Of a stretch of DNA of 64,000 nt, positions 39,415 to 47,371 are shown piece by piece (the stretch's first letter is position 1; each line of letters opens with the position of its first letter). The notes under the pieces are model-generated. The model was not told the DNA's origin. It did not search any database and was given only the letters and a program-made list of their open reading frames with translations. A program made the translations under genes and the position numbers. The stretch comes from Microbacterium saperdae (GTDB lineage Bacteria; Actinomycetota; Actinomycetes; Actinomycetales; Microbacteriaceae): positions 1,488,001 through 1,552,000 of the forward strand of contig NZ_VFOX01000001.1 of NCBI RefSeq assembly GCF_006716345.1, given 5' to 3'.

Positions 39415-40593
39415 ATGACCGATTTCGATCAGCGTCTCACCCCCGCGTTCTTCGATCGCGTGCAGGCGCGCGTGCGGGAGCGGATGGCGGAGGAGGGCTT
39501 CGACGCCTTCCTGACCGATCACCCCGAGGACATCGCCTACCTCACCGGGTTCTTCCATCACCCGTCGGAGCGGCCCGTGGCGATCTGGTTGGACCTGACC
39601 GGACGCGTCGTCATGCTGCTGCCCGAGCTGGAACGGGAGTACGCCGAATCACAGTCGGCTCGCGCGGAGCTCGTCGCCTTCTTCGAGTATCCGGGCGTCG
39701 TGCCGCCCTTCGCGGTGCTCGCCGACGTCGTGGGGCGCCGCTGCAGGGTGGGCTTCGCGTCGACCATGTCGCACCAGCGACTCAGCGCCGTGCGAGCGGC
39801 CATGGCCGACACGGAGTTCATCGGTTCCGATCTCGTCACCCGTGCCCGCTACGTGAAGTTCCCGGAGGAGATCGTCCTGCACCGCGAGGCCGCGCGCATC
39901 ACCGACCGGATGCTGGACGCCGGCGTGCAGCTGGTGACCGACGCCGTCGCCGCCGGGGGAGAGCTGCCCACCGAGGCGGAGCTCGAGCGCCACGTCACCT
40001 CCGCGGGGACGGGGCTCATGTATGCGGAGCATCGCAACGTCGTCGTCGCCTCACTCCTCGCGGGGGGACTGGTCTACTCCGGCGCGAACTCCGCATTCCC
40101 GCATGGGCTCCCTTCGGTCAACCGCCTCAAGGCCGGCGACACGTTCATGCTGTCGCTGGGATGCGCGGTGGGAGGCCGCTTCATCGAGGGCGAGCGCACC
40201 TTCGTGCTCGGCGAACCGACGCACGATCAGCGCCGCTATCACGACACGATCCGTGCCGCGCAGCAGGTGGGACGAGACACCATCCGCGCCGGGCTCGAGT
40301 GCCGCGAGGCGAACCGGCTGTGCCTCGACGTCATCCGCGACGCCGGCCTGGGCGCGTTCATCCGCCACCGCCAGGGCCACGGGATCGGACTGGGCATGCA
40401 CGAGGCTCCGTGGCTGGAAGACGGCGATGCGACCCTGCTCGCAGCGGGAATGGTGGTCTCCAACGAGCCGGGCATCTACGTGCCGGGACATGCGGGCTAC
40501 CGGATCAGCGACAGCATGCTCGTGACTGCGGACGGTGCCGAGGCGCTGACCACCTTCCCGCGCGCGCTCGACGACTGCACCATCGCGCTCTGA
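39415..40593 (+). CDS. M24 family protein, creatinase-like (metal ligands not conserved)
   Basis: A 392-residue pita-bread-fold protein with an N-terminal creatinase-type domain (about 1-140) and a C-terminal M24 domain. His230 (AFPHGL), His322 (QGHGIGLGMHE) and Glu351 (SNEPGIY) are kept. The positions of the metal-binding Asp, Asp and Glu of true Xaa-Pro aminopeptidases hold Ser247 (MLSLG), Glu258 (FIEGERT) and Ser365 (RISDSM). Creatinase shows the same loss, including an ERT motif. An amidinohydrolase or other metal-free hydrolase is therefore as likely as a peptidase. It lies 9 nt downstream of the permease. Confidence 0.85.
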   Translation: MTDFDQRLTPAFFDRVQARVRERMAEEGFDAFLTDHPEDIAYLTGFFHHPSERPVAIWLDLTGRVVMLLPELEREYAESQSARAELVAFFEYPGVVPPFAVLADVVGRRCRVGFASTMSHQRLSAVRAAMADTEFIGSDLVTRARYVKFPEEIVLHREAARITDRMLDAGVQLVTDAVAAGGELPTEAELERHVTSAGTGLMYAEHRNVVVASLLAGGLVYSGANSAFPHGLPSVNRLKAGDTFMLSLGCAVGGRFIEGERTFVLGEPTHDQRRYHDTIRAAQQVGRDTIRAGLECREANRLCLDVIRDAGLGAFIRHRQGHGIGLGMHEAPWLEDGDATLLAAGMVVSNEPGIYVPGHAGYRISDSMLVTADGAEALTTFPRALDDCTIAL

Positions 40594-40625
40594 GCGCCAC
40601 ACCACCATCCGAGAAAGAGGAACAC

Positions 40626-41525
40626 ATGTCATCGACGCCCGAGGTGTCTCCCGAGTTCGCCGCCGCCACGACCGACCACCAGTGGGTCGAGATCAACGGC
40701 AACCACCTGGCCGTGGAGGTGCTCGGACCCGAAGGCGCGCCGGTCATCATCACCCATCACGGAGCCCCGGGGCTGGGGTCACGGGCCGAACCTCGTGCCA
40801 GTTTCGGCCGCCTCGCCGACGAGTACCGCGTGATCGTGTTCGATGCGCGCGGCAGCGGACAGAGCGAGGGGAAGGGCACCTACAGTCACGAGCAGTGGGC
40901 CGCCGACATCGACGGTCTGCGCGAGTGGATCGGCGCCGAGAAGATCGTGATGGCCGGCGGCTCCTACGGCGGATTCATGTCGATGGAATACGCGCTGCGG
41001 TACCCGGAGCGCGTGTCGGCCGTGGTGCTGCGCGACACCTCGCCCGACAACTCGAACGCGCATCTCGCGCGCGAGAACGCCCTCGCATCCGACCGTGTGA
41101 CCATCGACATGGAGAAGTTCGATCGGATCGATGTGGGACAGGTGTACGACGACGAGGACCTCAAGGACTGCTGGCGCGAGATCCTGCCGCTGTACGACTT
41201 CACCTACGATCCTGAGGCGGTCGAGCGCAAGGTGCAGGCCACGCCGTACCGCTATCAGGCTCACAACTACGCGTTCTCGGTGAACCTGCCGAACTACGAC
41301 CTCAAGCCCCGGCTGCAGGAGATCGGAGTGCCGACACTCATCACCGTGGGACGGACGGACTGGATCACGCCAGTATCGTGTAGCCAGGTGATCGCCGATC
41401 TCATTCCGGATTCTGAGATGGTGGTGTTCGAGAAGTCGGGACATTCGCCGCAGATCGAGGAGGCAGAGGCGTGGACCAGAACAGTGCGAGCGTTCCTGCA
41501 CCGGGTGTGCCCGCCGACACGATGA
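40626..41525 (+). CDS. Alpha/beta hydrolase, proline iminopeptidase-like
   Basis: A 299-residue alpha/beta-hydrolase of the S33 type. The oxyanion segment HHGAPGLGS resembles the HGGPG of proline iminopeptidases. The nucleophile Ser is in GGSYGGFMS, the acid Asp in GRTDWITP and the His in KSGHSPQIEE. A role in releasing N-terminal residues from imported peptides fits the operon, but esterases share the fold. Shine-Dalgarno GAAAGAGGAA precedes the ATG. The stop overlaps the regulator start (ATGA). Confidence 0.88.
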   Translation: MSSTPEVSPEFAAATTDHQWVEINGNHLAVEVLGPEGAPVIITHHGAPGLGSRAEPRASFGRLADEYRVIVFDARGSGQSEGKGTYSHEQWAADIDGLREWIGAEKIVMAGGSYGGFMSMEYALRYPERVSAVVLRDTSPDNSNAHLARENALASDRVTIDMEKFDRIDVGQVYDDEDLKDCWREILPLYDFTYDPEAVERKVQATPYRYQAHNYAFSVNLPNYDLKPRLQEIGVPTLITVGRTDWITPVSCSQVIADLIPDSEMVVFEKSGHSPQIEEAEAWTRTVRAFLHRVCPPTR

Positions 41526-42550
41526 GCGGAGTGCATATCTCTCGAGACGTGACCGACCTCGACCGACGCATCGTCGTCGCTCTCCAGCAGGACGGGCGGG
41601 CGAGTTGGACGTCGATCGCCGAGTTCGCCGGGGCATCCGTCTCCACCGTCACCCGCCGCGGGCAGCAACTGCTCGCCGAGGGCGTGGTGCGGGTCGGAAT
41701 CGTGCCGACACTCGGCAGCGAGGGCCATGTCGAGACGTTCTTCGTACGGATCAACTGCACGCCGGGTGCGCAGCTCGCCGTGGCCCAGTCGCTGATCGGA
41801 TCGCCCTACGTGCGCTTCGTCACCCTGGTGACGGGAAAGTTCGATGTCTTCGCCGAGGTCGTGATCCCCGGCGACTCCGCGAACTACGCGCATGTGCTCA
41901 CCGATCTGCAGGGGATCCCGGGCGTCGAGCGGTGGCGCAGCGACCTCGTGGTGCACACGTACAAGGTGAGCTTCGACTGGGGGCGTCAACTGTACGACTC
42001 CCATGCCGAGCCCACGGCCGACCCGCAGTCCTACATGCCGGCGCCGAACACCTGTGATCCCACGCACTTCGATGACGCCGACCACGCGATCGTCGAGGAG
42101 CTCAGCATCAACGGGCGCGCATCGTTCCTGTCGATCGCCGCGAAGCTCGACATGAACGAGAGCAGCGTGCGTCGCCGGTATGAGCGCATGCGCAGTGCGG
42201 GCTGCCTCACGACCGTGACGATGGTGCCGGCGTCTGCGCTGGGCATGAGCGCCGAGACGCTGCTCATGCTCCGGGTCGAACCCTCGCACCTCGCTTCCGT
42301 CGCACAGACGCTCGCTCAGCACGTGTCGGTGCGCTTCCTCGCCACGGTGCTGGAGGAGAACTCGCTGTACTGCGAGATCATCCTGCCCTCGACCGAGACG
42401 CTGCACGACTTCCTCACCGGCACCATCGCCCACCTCAAGGGTGTGCGGGGATGGAACGCGGCGATGGAGCTGGTGTTCATGAAGCGCGGGTTCATCGAGA
42501 CCCCGTGGTGGCGGGCCCAGGTGGCTTCCGCAGAGGCCGCGATCCACTGA
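41522..42550 (+). CDS. Tandem Lrp/AsnC-type transcriptional regulator
   Basis: A 342-residue regulator made of two Lrp-like halves. Half 1 (about 1-150) has the HTH DLDRRIVVALQQDGRASWTSIAEFAGASVSTVTRR plus a ligand-binding domain. Half 2 (about 180-340) has DADHAIVEELSINGRASFLSIAAKLDMNESSVRRR plus a second such domain. A single chain could mimic a dimer. Its place at the end of the operon suggests that it controls the operon in response to an amino acid or the substrate. The ATG at 41522 lies in the ATGA overlap; a GTG at 41471 would add 17 residues. Confidence 0.9.
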   Translation: MSGVHISRDVTDLDRRIVVALQQDGRASWTSIAEFAGASVSTVTRRGQQLLAEGVVRVGIVPTLGSEGHVETFFVRINCTPGAQLAVAQSLIGSPYVRFVTLVTGKFDVFAEVVIPGDSANYAHVLTDLQGIPGVERWRSDLVVHTYKVSFDWGRQLYDSHAEPTADPQSYMPAPNTCDPTHFDDADHAIVEELSINGRASFLSIAAKLDMNESSVRRRYERMRSAGCLTTVTMVPASALGMSAETLLMLRVEPSHLASVAQTLAQHVSVRFLATVLEENSLYCEIILPSTETLHDFLTGTIAHLKGVRGWNAAMELVFMKRGFIETPWWRAQVASAEAAIH

Positions 42551-42646
42551 CCCTGGTCATTCGGGAGATCCTGTCAAGGGTCTATCCTGCCGTGGCCTCC
42601 TCGCGCACACTCGTATGCGGGGGACGAGGTCTGGGAGGGCTAAGGA

Positions 42647-42928
42647 ATGTCTGATGTACCGGATCCGAGATGCGCGCTGCGCCGAGTCTCACGATCGGAG
42701 TGGGTGATCAGCGACCTGCGCTACCCACCCGATGACTCCCGGCATGCCGTCGCCCGGGTCTATGAGTTGGACGACACCGAGGTCGAAGTCGTCTGGTTGC
42801 GCGACCTGCCGCTCGCAACGCGCTACGGTTCTGCACTCGCGGTGCTCGACGATGTGCAGCGGATGCTGAGCGTCAGCAGGGCCACACGCCCGGTGACCAT
42901 CCCGCATCTTCCCCCGCCGCCCGCGTAG
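42647..42928 (+). CDS. Hypothetical protein
   Basis: A 93-residue protein of unknown function with a compact alpha/beta-looking core (SEWVISDLRYPPDDSRHAVARVYELDDTEVEVVWLRDLPLATRYGSALAVLDDVQRML) and a Pro-rich tail. There are no membrane segments or cysteine motifs. GGAGGGCTAAGGA precedes the ATG. A TATCCT box near 42583 may be the -10 of its promoter. Confidence 0.68.
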   Translation: MSDVPDPRCALRRVSRSEWVISDLRYPPDDSRHAVARVYELDDTEVEVVWLRDLPLATRYGSALAVLDDVQRMLSVSRATRPVTIPHLPPPPA

Positions 42929-42948
42929 GGCGACAGGGGAGGGTCGGA

Positions 42949-43137
42949 TCACTCGTCGTCATCGTCGTACGGGTCGGCATCCGCGCTGCTCGCGATCCGA
43001 TCGGCCTCGACGCTCGTGACCTGCGCGTCGTCCGCATCGGGATCGAGCACCGTCTCGCCGTCCACCTCGCGGGTGGGGACGCCGTCGGTCGCGTCGTCGT
43101 CGGGGATCGGCACGATCGGGGGGATGGGGTTCGACAT
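42949..43137 (-). CDS. Small acidic hypothetical protein
   Basis: A 62-residue, strongly acidic, Pro-rich and probably disordered protein (MSNPIPPIVPIPDDD ... DADPYDDDDE). The gene has its own signals: Shine-Dalgarno GAAAGGA before the ATG and a TACCGT -10 box at 43165-43170, giving a leader of about 20 nt. No function can be assigned. Confidence 0.62.
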   Translation of the reverse strand: MSNPIPPIVPIPDDDATDGVPTREVDGETVLDPDADDAQVTSVEADRIASSADADPYDDDDE

Positions 43138-43254
43138 GGTCGTGTCCTTTCGTCAGGTGCGTTCACGGTAGGACGACCAGGGGCGCGCAGGGGAGCGGGT
43201 TGACCCGCATCGGGGTTCGGAGTACAAGATCCGCCCCGCCTACGTTCGCGCGGC

Positions 43255-43992
43255 CTATCGCGACAGCGCCAGACGGTCGGCCCGCGACCGTTCCTCGGCG
43301 CTCGATGCGCGGTGGACCGCCGACAGGGGAGCGTCAGGCGAGTGATCCGCAGCGATCCTCGCCCCCGGCGAGATCAGGCCGTCCTCGACCGCTCGGAGGA
43401 AGAGATCGACCTTCGTGGGCGCCGCACGATCGACGATGACGTACTTCGCCCGGATGTTGCGGATGTGCTCGATTACTGTCGCCGGAGCGACATGCAGCCG
43501 TTGCGCCACCTGTGTGGCGGTTCGTCCGGACGCATACAGCGCGAGCACCTGGGATTCCCGTGCACTCAACGCGATCGGGTCGGACGAGGGGGCGCCGACG
43601 CGCGTCGTCGAGTGCGCCGCCCCCGGGATGGCGTGGCCGGCGGACGCTCGGCGGACGGCCGCGATGGTCTGTGAAGCGTCGGCGGTTCGGGGAAGAGCGC
43701 CGAGTGCGCCGGCCTGCATCGCTTCTCTGAGGAGATACGGCTGCGCGTCGGGCGCGTGCACGATGACGCGCGCGCCGAGCGGCTTCAGGCGACGCATGTT
43801 CTCAGCGGGGGTGGAGCCGTCGATGAGGTTCAGGGCGAGGATCACGACATCCAGTCCGGGGGATGCCGCCACCAGGGCGGACGCCGTCGGGGCGGCTGCC
43901 CTGACTCGGACGTCGTCACTGCTGTGGAGGATAGCGATCATCCCTCGAAGCATCACGGTGTGATCCTCGATGATTCCGACGTTGACAGACAT
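43255..43992 (-). CDS. LuxR-type regulator with atypical receiver domain
   Basis: A 245-residue protein. The N-terminal receiver-like domain (about 4-120) keeps the acidic pair IIEDH (Glu9, Asp10), but the expected phosphoacceptor Asp is Ala53 (VVILALNL) and the switch Lys is not obvious. The C-terminal LuxR/GerE HTH is intact (ALSARESQVLALYASGRTATQVAQRLHVAPATVIEHIRNI, about 150-190). It is therefore probably a phosphorylation-independent, orphan regulator. No histidine kinase is adjacent. AAGGGG precedes the ATG at 43992, and a TATGCT -10 box is at 44034-44039. Confidence 0.87.
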   Translation of the reverse strand: MSVNVGIIEDHTVMLRGMIAILHSSDDVRVRAAAPTASALVAASPGLDVVILALNLIDGSTPAENMRRLKPLGARVIVHAPDAQPYLLREAMQAGALGALPRTADASQTIAAVRRASAGHAIPGAAHSTTRVGAPSSDPIALSARESQVLALYASGRTATQVAQRLHVAPATVIEHIRNIRAKYVIVDRAAPTKVDLFLRAVEDGLISPGARIAADHSPDAPLSAVHRASSAEERSRADRLALSR

Positions 43993-44174
43993 AAGTGCCC
44001 CTTTTCGGGTCAGCGGCACTCTCCCTGACGCAGAGCATACCCATCGCCCATGCCGCTGTCCACGTGCCTGGGCGGCGGTCGGGGGAGACGTACGCGCTCC
44101 TGGTCGACTCAGGCAGGCGTCGTCGCAGCGCGCACACGAGGCGAGTCGCCGCTTTCTTCGGTCCCGTGAAACAC

Positions 44175-44200
44175 AAAAAACCCCTGGATGACCAGGGGTT
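44175..44200 (-). terminator. Terminator of tRNA-Ala
   Basis: A perfect 9-bp stem (44179-44187 / 44192-44200) with a 4-nt loop, followed on the minus strand by a run of six T. It is a classical intrinsic terminator 6 nt after the tRNA. Confidence 0.9.
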
Positions 44201-44205
44201 CATTG

Positions 44206-44278
44206 TGGACCTGGGGGGACTCGAACCCCCGACCCCCTGCATGCCATGCAGGTGCGCTACCAGCTGCGCCACAGGCCC
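44206..44278 (-). tRNA. tRNA-Ala (anticodon GGC)
   Basis: A 73-nt cloverleaf on the minus strand. The acceptor stem is GGGCCTG / CAGGTCC with one G-U pair. The D-arm has GCGC...GCGC. The anticodon stem is CCTGC/GCAGG with loop ATGGCAT, so the anticodon is GGC, reading GCC/GCU alanine codons. The T-arm is GGGGGTTCGAGTCCCCC. CCA is not encoded. Confidence 0.95.
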
Positions 44279-44375
44279 TCATGCTGCCCTTTCGTACCGC
44301 GGGGCAACTCGAAAAGAGTACTACACGAATCAGCGCGAACACCAATCGGCGCCTCCCTCCCGGGCGCGCCGCGCC

Positions 44376-44381
44376 TAGGCT
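44376..44381 (+). promoter_or_regulatory. -10 box of GNAT gene, leaderless start
   Basis: TAGGCT, 6 nt before the ATG at 44388. Confidence 0.6.
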
Positions 44382-44387
44382 GACCGT

Positions 44388-44828
44388 ATGACGAGCATCC
44401 TGCCCATCCGCCCGGAGGACTTCGACGCGTGGTCGGAGCTGTGGGACGGCTATCTGCGGTTCTACGAGTCCGAGCTTCCCGCCGAGGTCACCGCAGAGAC
44501 CTTCCGACGTCTCACCGCCGATGCGGGGGTGCACGGAGCCATCGCCCGCGACGAGGACGGGACTGCGATCGGTCTGGTGCACTGGTTGACCCACCCTTCC
44601 ACGTGGAGCATCTCCGGATACTGCTACCTGGAGGACCTGTTCGTCGGTCCCAGCACGCGCGGTGCGGGAACCGGGACCGCGTTGATCGCACACGTGCGCA
44701 CCTGGGCGGAGCAGCAGGGGTGCGAGAAGGTGTACTGGTTGACGCAGGACGGCAATGCGACCGCACGTCGCGTGTACGACCGGGTGGCGTCGCACACCGG
44801 GTTCACTCACTACGAGATCGAGCTCTGA
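44388..44828 (+). CDS. GNAT family N-acetyltransferase
   Basis: A 146-residue acetyl-CoA-dependent acyltransferase. The acetyl-CoA-binding loop is seen in LEDLFVGPSTRGAGTGTALIAHVRTWAEQQG (about 85-115), followed by VYWLTQDGNATARRVYDRV. The substrate is unknown. The ATG lies 6 nt after a TAGGCT box, so the mRNA is probably leaderless. The monooxygenase-like gene starts 10 nt after its stop. Confidence 0.9.
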   Translation: MTSILPIRPEDFDAWSELWDGYLRFYESELPAEVTAETFRRLTADAGVHGAIARDEDGTAIGLVHWLTHPSTWSISGYCYLEDLFVGPSTRGAGTGTALIAHVRTWAEQQGCEKVYWLTQDGNATARRVYDRVASHTGFTHYEIEL

Positions 44829-44838
44829 TCACGGTTCC

Positions 44839-45960
44839 GTGTCTGGGGACGAGCGGAACAACGGCGCCGGCTCCGACGTTCACTCAGACGTGGACATCCT
44901 CGACAGCATCGTGATCGGTGCAGGGCAAGCGGGTCTCTCGTCGTCGTTCCATCTGGCGCGCCTCGGGATCTCGCACGTCGTGCTGGATGCGGATGCCGAG
45001 CCGGGGGGAGCGTGGAGACACCGGTGGGATGCTCTCACGATGCGCGATGTGCACGGCGTGGCCGAGCTACCGGGAGACACCCCGCCACCGCGCGACGGCG
45101 AGCGCGCGAACGTCGCCGTACCGGCGTACTTCGCCGCCTATGAACGCACCTATGACCTGCCGGTCATCCGGCCGGTGGCCGTGGAGCGCGTCGACGAGGA
45201 GGACGGGATGCTCGCGGTGCGGGCGGGGAACGACGAGTGGCGAGCGCGCACACTCGTGAACGCGACCGGCACCTGGACCCACCCTTTCCTGCCGCACTAC
45301 CCCGGGATGGAGATGTTCCTGGGTGAGCAACTGCACACCGTCGACTATCCGGGACCGGCTCATTTCGTCGGCAAGCGGGTGCTGGTGGTGGGCGGCGGCG
45401 CATCGGCGGTGCAGTTCCTCGGTGCACTCGCTCCGCTGACGGACACGTTGTGGGTCACGCGGCGCGAGCCGATCTGGCGCACCGATGATTTCACCCCGGA
45501 GGCGGGAGCCGCGGCAGTCGCCCTGGTGGAGCAGCGCGTCGCGCAGGGGCTTCCTCCGCAGAGCGTGGTGAGTGTCACGGGCCTCATGCTGCGGCCACAG
45601 GAACGTGCGGCAGAGGCGCTCGGCGCCTACGCCGCACGGCGGCCGATGTTCGCGCGCGTCGAGCCCGACGGTGTGCGGTGGGCGGATGGCTCGTTCGAAC
45701 GTGTCGATGTGATCCTCTGGGCGACCGGGTTCCGGCCGGCGATCAGTCACCTGGCCCCGCTGCACCTGCGCAGCGCTGCGGGCGGCATCCAGCTCGACCG
45801 CCACGGACGCGGGACCACAGCGGTACAGGATCCGCGCATCCAGCTCGTCGGATACGGACCCTCCGCCAGCACGATCGGCGCGAACCGTGCGGGTCGTTCT
45901 GCGGCGAAGGGGGTACAGCGCGCGCTGGCTTCCGCGCCCGCGGAGGCGGTGCGCACCTGA
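44839..45960 (+). CDS. FAD/NAD(P)-binding oxidoreductase, flavin monooxygenase-like
   Basis: A 373-residue two-dinucleotide-domain flavoprotein. FAD is bound by VIGAGQAGLSSSFHLARLG near residue 20, and NAD(P) by VVGGGASAVQFLG near residue 185. Between them is FLGEQLHTVDY, an exact match to the FxGxxxHxxxY fingerprint of flavin-containing monooxygenases. ILWATGFRP near the C-terminus fits too. The substrate is unknown. The start is uncertain: GTG at 44839 or GTG at 44890; neither has a Shine-Dalgarno. It is probably cotranscribed with the GNAT gene. Confidence 0.85.
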   Translation: MSGDERNNGAGSDVHSDVDILDSIVIGAGQAGLSSSFHLARLGISHVVLDADAEPGGAWRHRWDALTMRDVHGVAELPGDTPPPRDGERANVAVPAYFAAYERTYDLPVIRPVAVERVDEEDGMLAVRAGNDEWRARTLVNATGTWTHPFLPHYPGMEMFLGEQLHTVDYPGPAHFVGKRVLVVGGGASAVQFLGALAPLTDTLWVTRREPIWRTDDFTPEAGAAAVALVEQRVAQGLPPQSVVSVTGLMLRPQERAAEALGAYAARRPMFARVEPDGVRWADGSFERVDVILWATGFRPAISHLAPLHLRSAAGGIQLDRHGRGTTAVQDPRIQLVGYGPSASTIGANRAGRSAAKGVQRALASAPAEAVRT

Positions 45961-46014
45961 TCCGCCGTGGCGGCGCCTTTCGCTGTGCGAGGAGCGCTCG
46001 TCGGATGCCGTCGG

Positions 46015-46020
46015 TACGCT
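46015..46020 (+). promoter_or_regulatory. -10 box of 46027 gene, leaderless start
   Basis: TACGCT, 6 nt before the ATG at 46027. Confidence 0.55.
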
Positions 46021-46026
46021 GAGGGA

Positions 46027-46818
46027 ATGCTCCGCATCGTCTTCACGATCATCTGGCTGGTGCTCTCGGTCTGGCTCGTCATCTGGGTCGGCGAAGGACT
46101 GTTCGGCGTGAACCAGCGCGAGTCGATCCTGCCGTTCTCCGGGGAGGACACGCTGGGAGCCCCGATCATGATCGGCGTCGCGTGGGGTCTGCTCCTGACG
46201 TTCGGCGGCACGATGTCCGGTCTCGGCCGCCGCACGAAGGTGCGCGGCGACGCCGAGATCGGCGTCGGGCGCATCGTCGAGGTCTCCCGCACAGGTCTCA
46301 CGGTGAACGATGTGCCGCAGTACGACCTGTTCATCCGGGTGACGCCGCGCGCCGAGCAGGACTTCATCGCGCAGCTGCGCATGCTCGTGGAGCCGAGCGA
46401 CCTCGGTACGCTTCAGGTCGGACTGCCGCTGGCCGTGCGGTACAGCCTCGCCGATCAGGACATCGTCGAGCTCGCCGATCCGAACGACCCTCTGGTGTCC
46501 GACGCGCTGATCGCGTGGCGCATCGAGCGCGGGCTCATCGATCCGCGGCAGGTCAGGGCGCGCACCACGGGGATCCAGGTGCCGGCATCCGTTCTGGAGG
46601 TGCGCCCGACCGGGCAGCGCCGCGAGGGGCAGAGCGAGCTCGCCCTGCGGGTGCTGATGGCGCCGGAAGGCGCGGCGACGTGGGAGGCCGAGACCACGGT
46701 CTTCGTGTATCCCGAGGCGATCTCGCGGCTTCAGGTCGGGGCGCCGATCTGGGCGTTCTACCGCCGGGAGGATCCGCAGACGATCGCGATCACGATCGAG
46801 AAGGAGGCGGCCCGATGA
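46027..46818 (+). CDS. Membrane protein of unknown function
   Basis: A 263-residue protein with two N-terminal transmembrane helices (about 4-24 and 45-65). They are followed by two similar soluble segments beginning VGRIVEVSRTGLTVNDVPQYDLFIRVTP and IQVPASVLEVRPTGQRREGQSELALRVLM. The repeated GRI(V)EV...NxxPxYDLxVxV-like pattern resembles domains found in DUF3592-type membrane proteins. The function is unknown. It is leaderless by its -10 spacing and overlaps the next gene (ATGA). Confidence 0.75.
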   Translation: MLRIVFTIIWLVLSVWLVIWVGEGLFGVNQRESILPFSGEDTLGAPIMIGVAWGLLLTFGGTMSGLGRRTKVRGDAEIGVGRIVEVSRTGLTVNDVPQYDLFIRVTPRAEQDFIAQLRMLVEPSDLGTLQVGLPLAVRYSLADQDIVELADPNDPLVSDALIAWRIERGLIDPRQVRARTTGIQVPASVLEVRPTGQRREGQSELALRVLMAPEGAATWEAETTVFVYPEAISRLQVGAPIWAFYRREDPQTIAITIEKEAAR

Positions 46819-47342
46819 ATCCGATGGACTCCGTCTTCTGGCTGCTGAACTTCCCTGCTGCGCACGGCTACGCGATGGTGTTCATCGCAGGCTTCTCGAT
46901 TCTCGGACTGTTCGTGATGTCGGCACGCGGGGCGACGGCCGCCGGGGGGCTGCGGCAGATCCGCGAACGCGAAGGGCTCCTGCGCGCGCAGGATCGGCCG
47001 CGCGGGCAGATCGCCGGTCGGGTGCGGCGAATCGTCTTCCGGATCCTCGCCTTCGTGATGCTCGGATCGCTGGTGATCGGAATCCTGAGCCTCACGGGAG
47101 TGCCGGTGACCCGCGCCTACATCTACGACAACGGCCGCCCGACGACAGCCACCACGGACGGTGACTGGGTCACCTTCACGACGGCAGAGGGTGTGGAGTA
47201 CACGATCGAGAGCAACTTCTTCACGCCGGCGGTGTATCCCGACCGCGACGCGTACTTCCCGACGGGGGAGCCGGTCGTGGTGCGCTATCTGCCCGGCCAC
47301 CCGCAGGCCTTCGTCATCGACAGCTCGCAGACGCCCCGCTGA
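46815..47342 (+). CDS. Membrane protein, DUF3592-like
   Basis: A 175-residue protein with two transmembrane helices (about 18-37 and 72-92). It has a C-terminal extracytoplasmic domain containing WVTFTTAEGVEYTIESNF and PVVVRYLPGHPQAFVID, which resembles DUF3592. The function is unknown. Translation is coupled to the 46027 gene, and the two probably work together in the membrane. Confidence 0.75.
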   Translation: MNPMDSVFWLLNFPAAHGYAMVFIAGFSILGLFVMSARGATAAGGLRQIREREGLLRAQDRPRGQIAGRVRRIVFRILAFVMLGSLVIGILSLTGVPVTRAYIYDNGRPTTATTDGDWVTFTTAEGVEYTIESNFFTPAVYPDRDAYFPTGEPVVVRYLPGHPQAFVIDSSQTPR

Positions 47343-47371
47343 GATCCAGCAGGGCAGACAGAGGAGGAACC

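Noticed and set aside
44109..44810. A long minus-strand frame running through tRNA-Ala
   Set aside because: It crosses a tRNA and its terminator and lies antisense to the GNAT gene.
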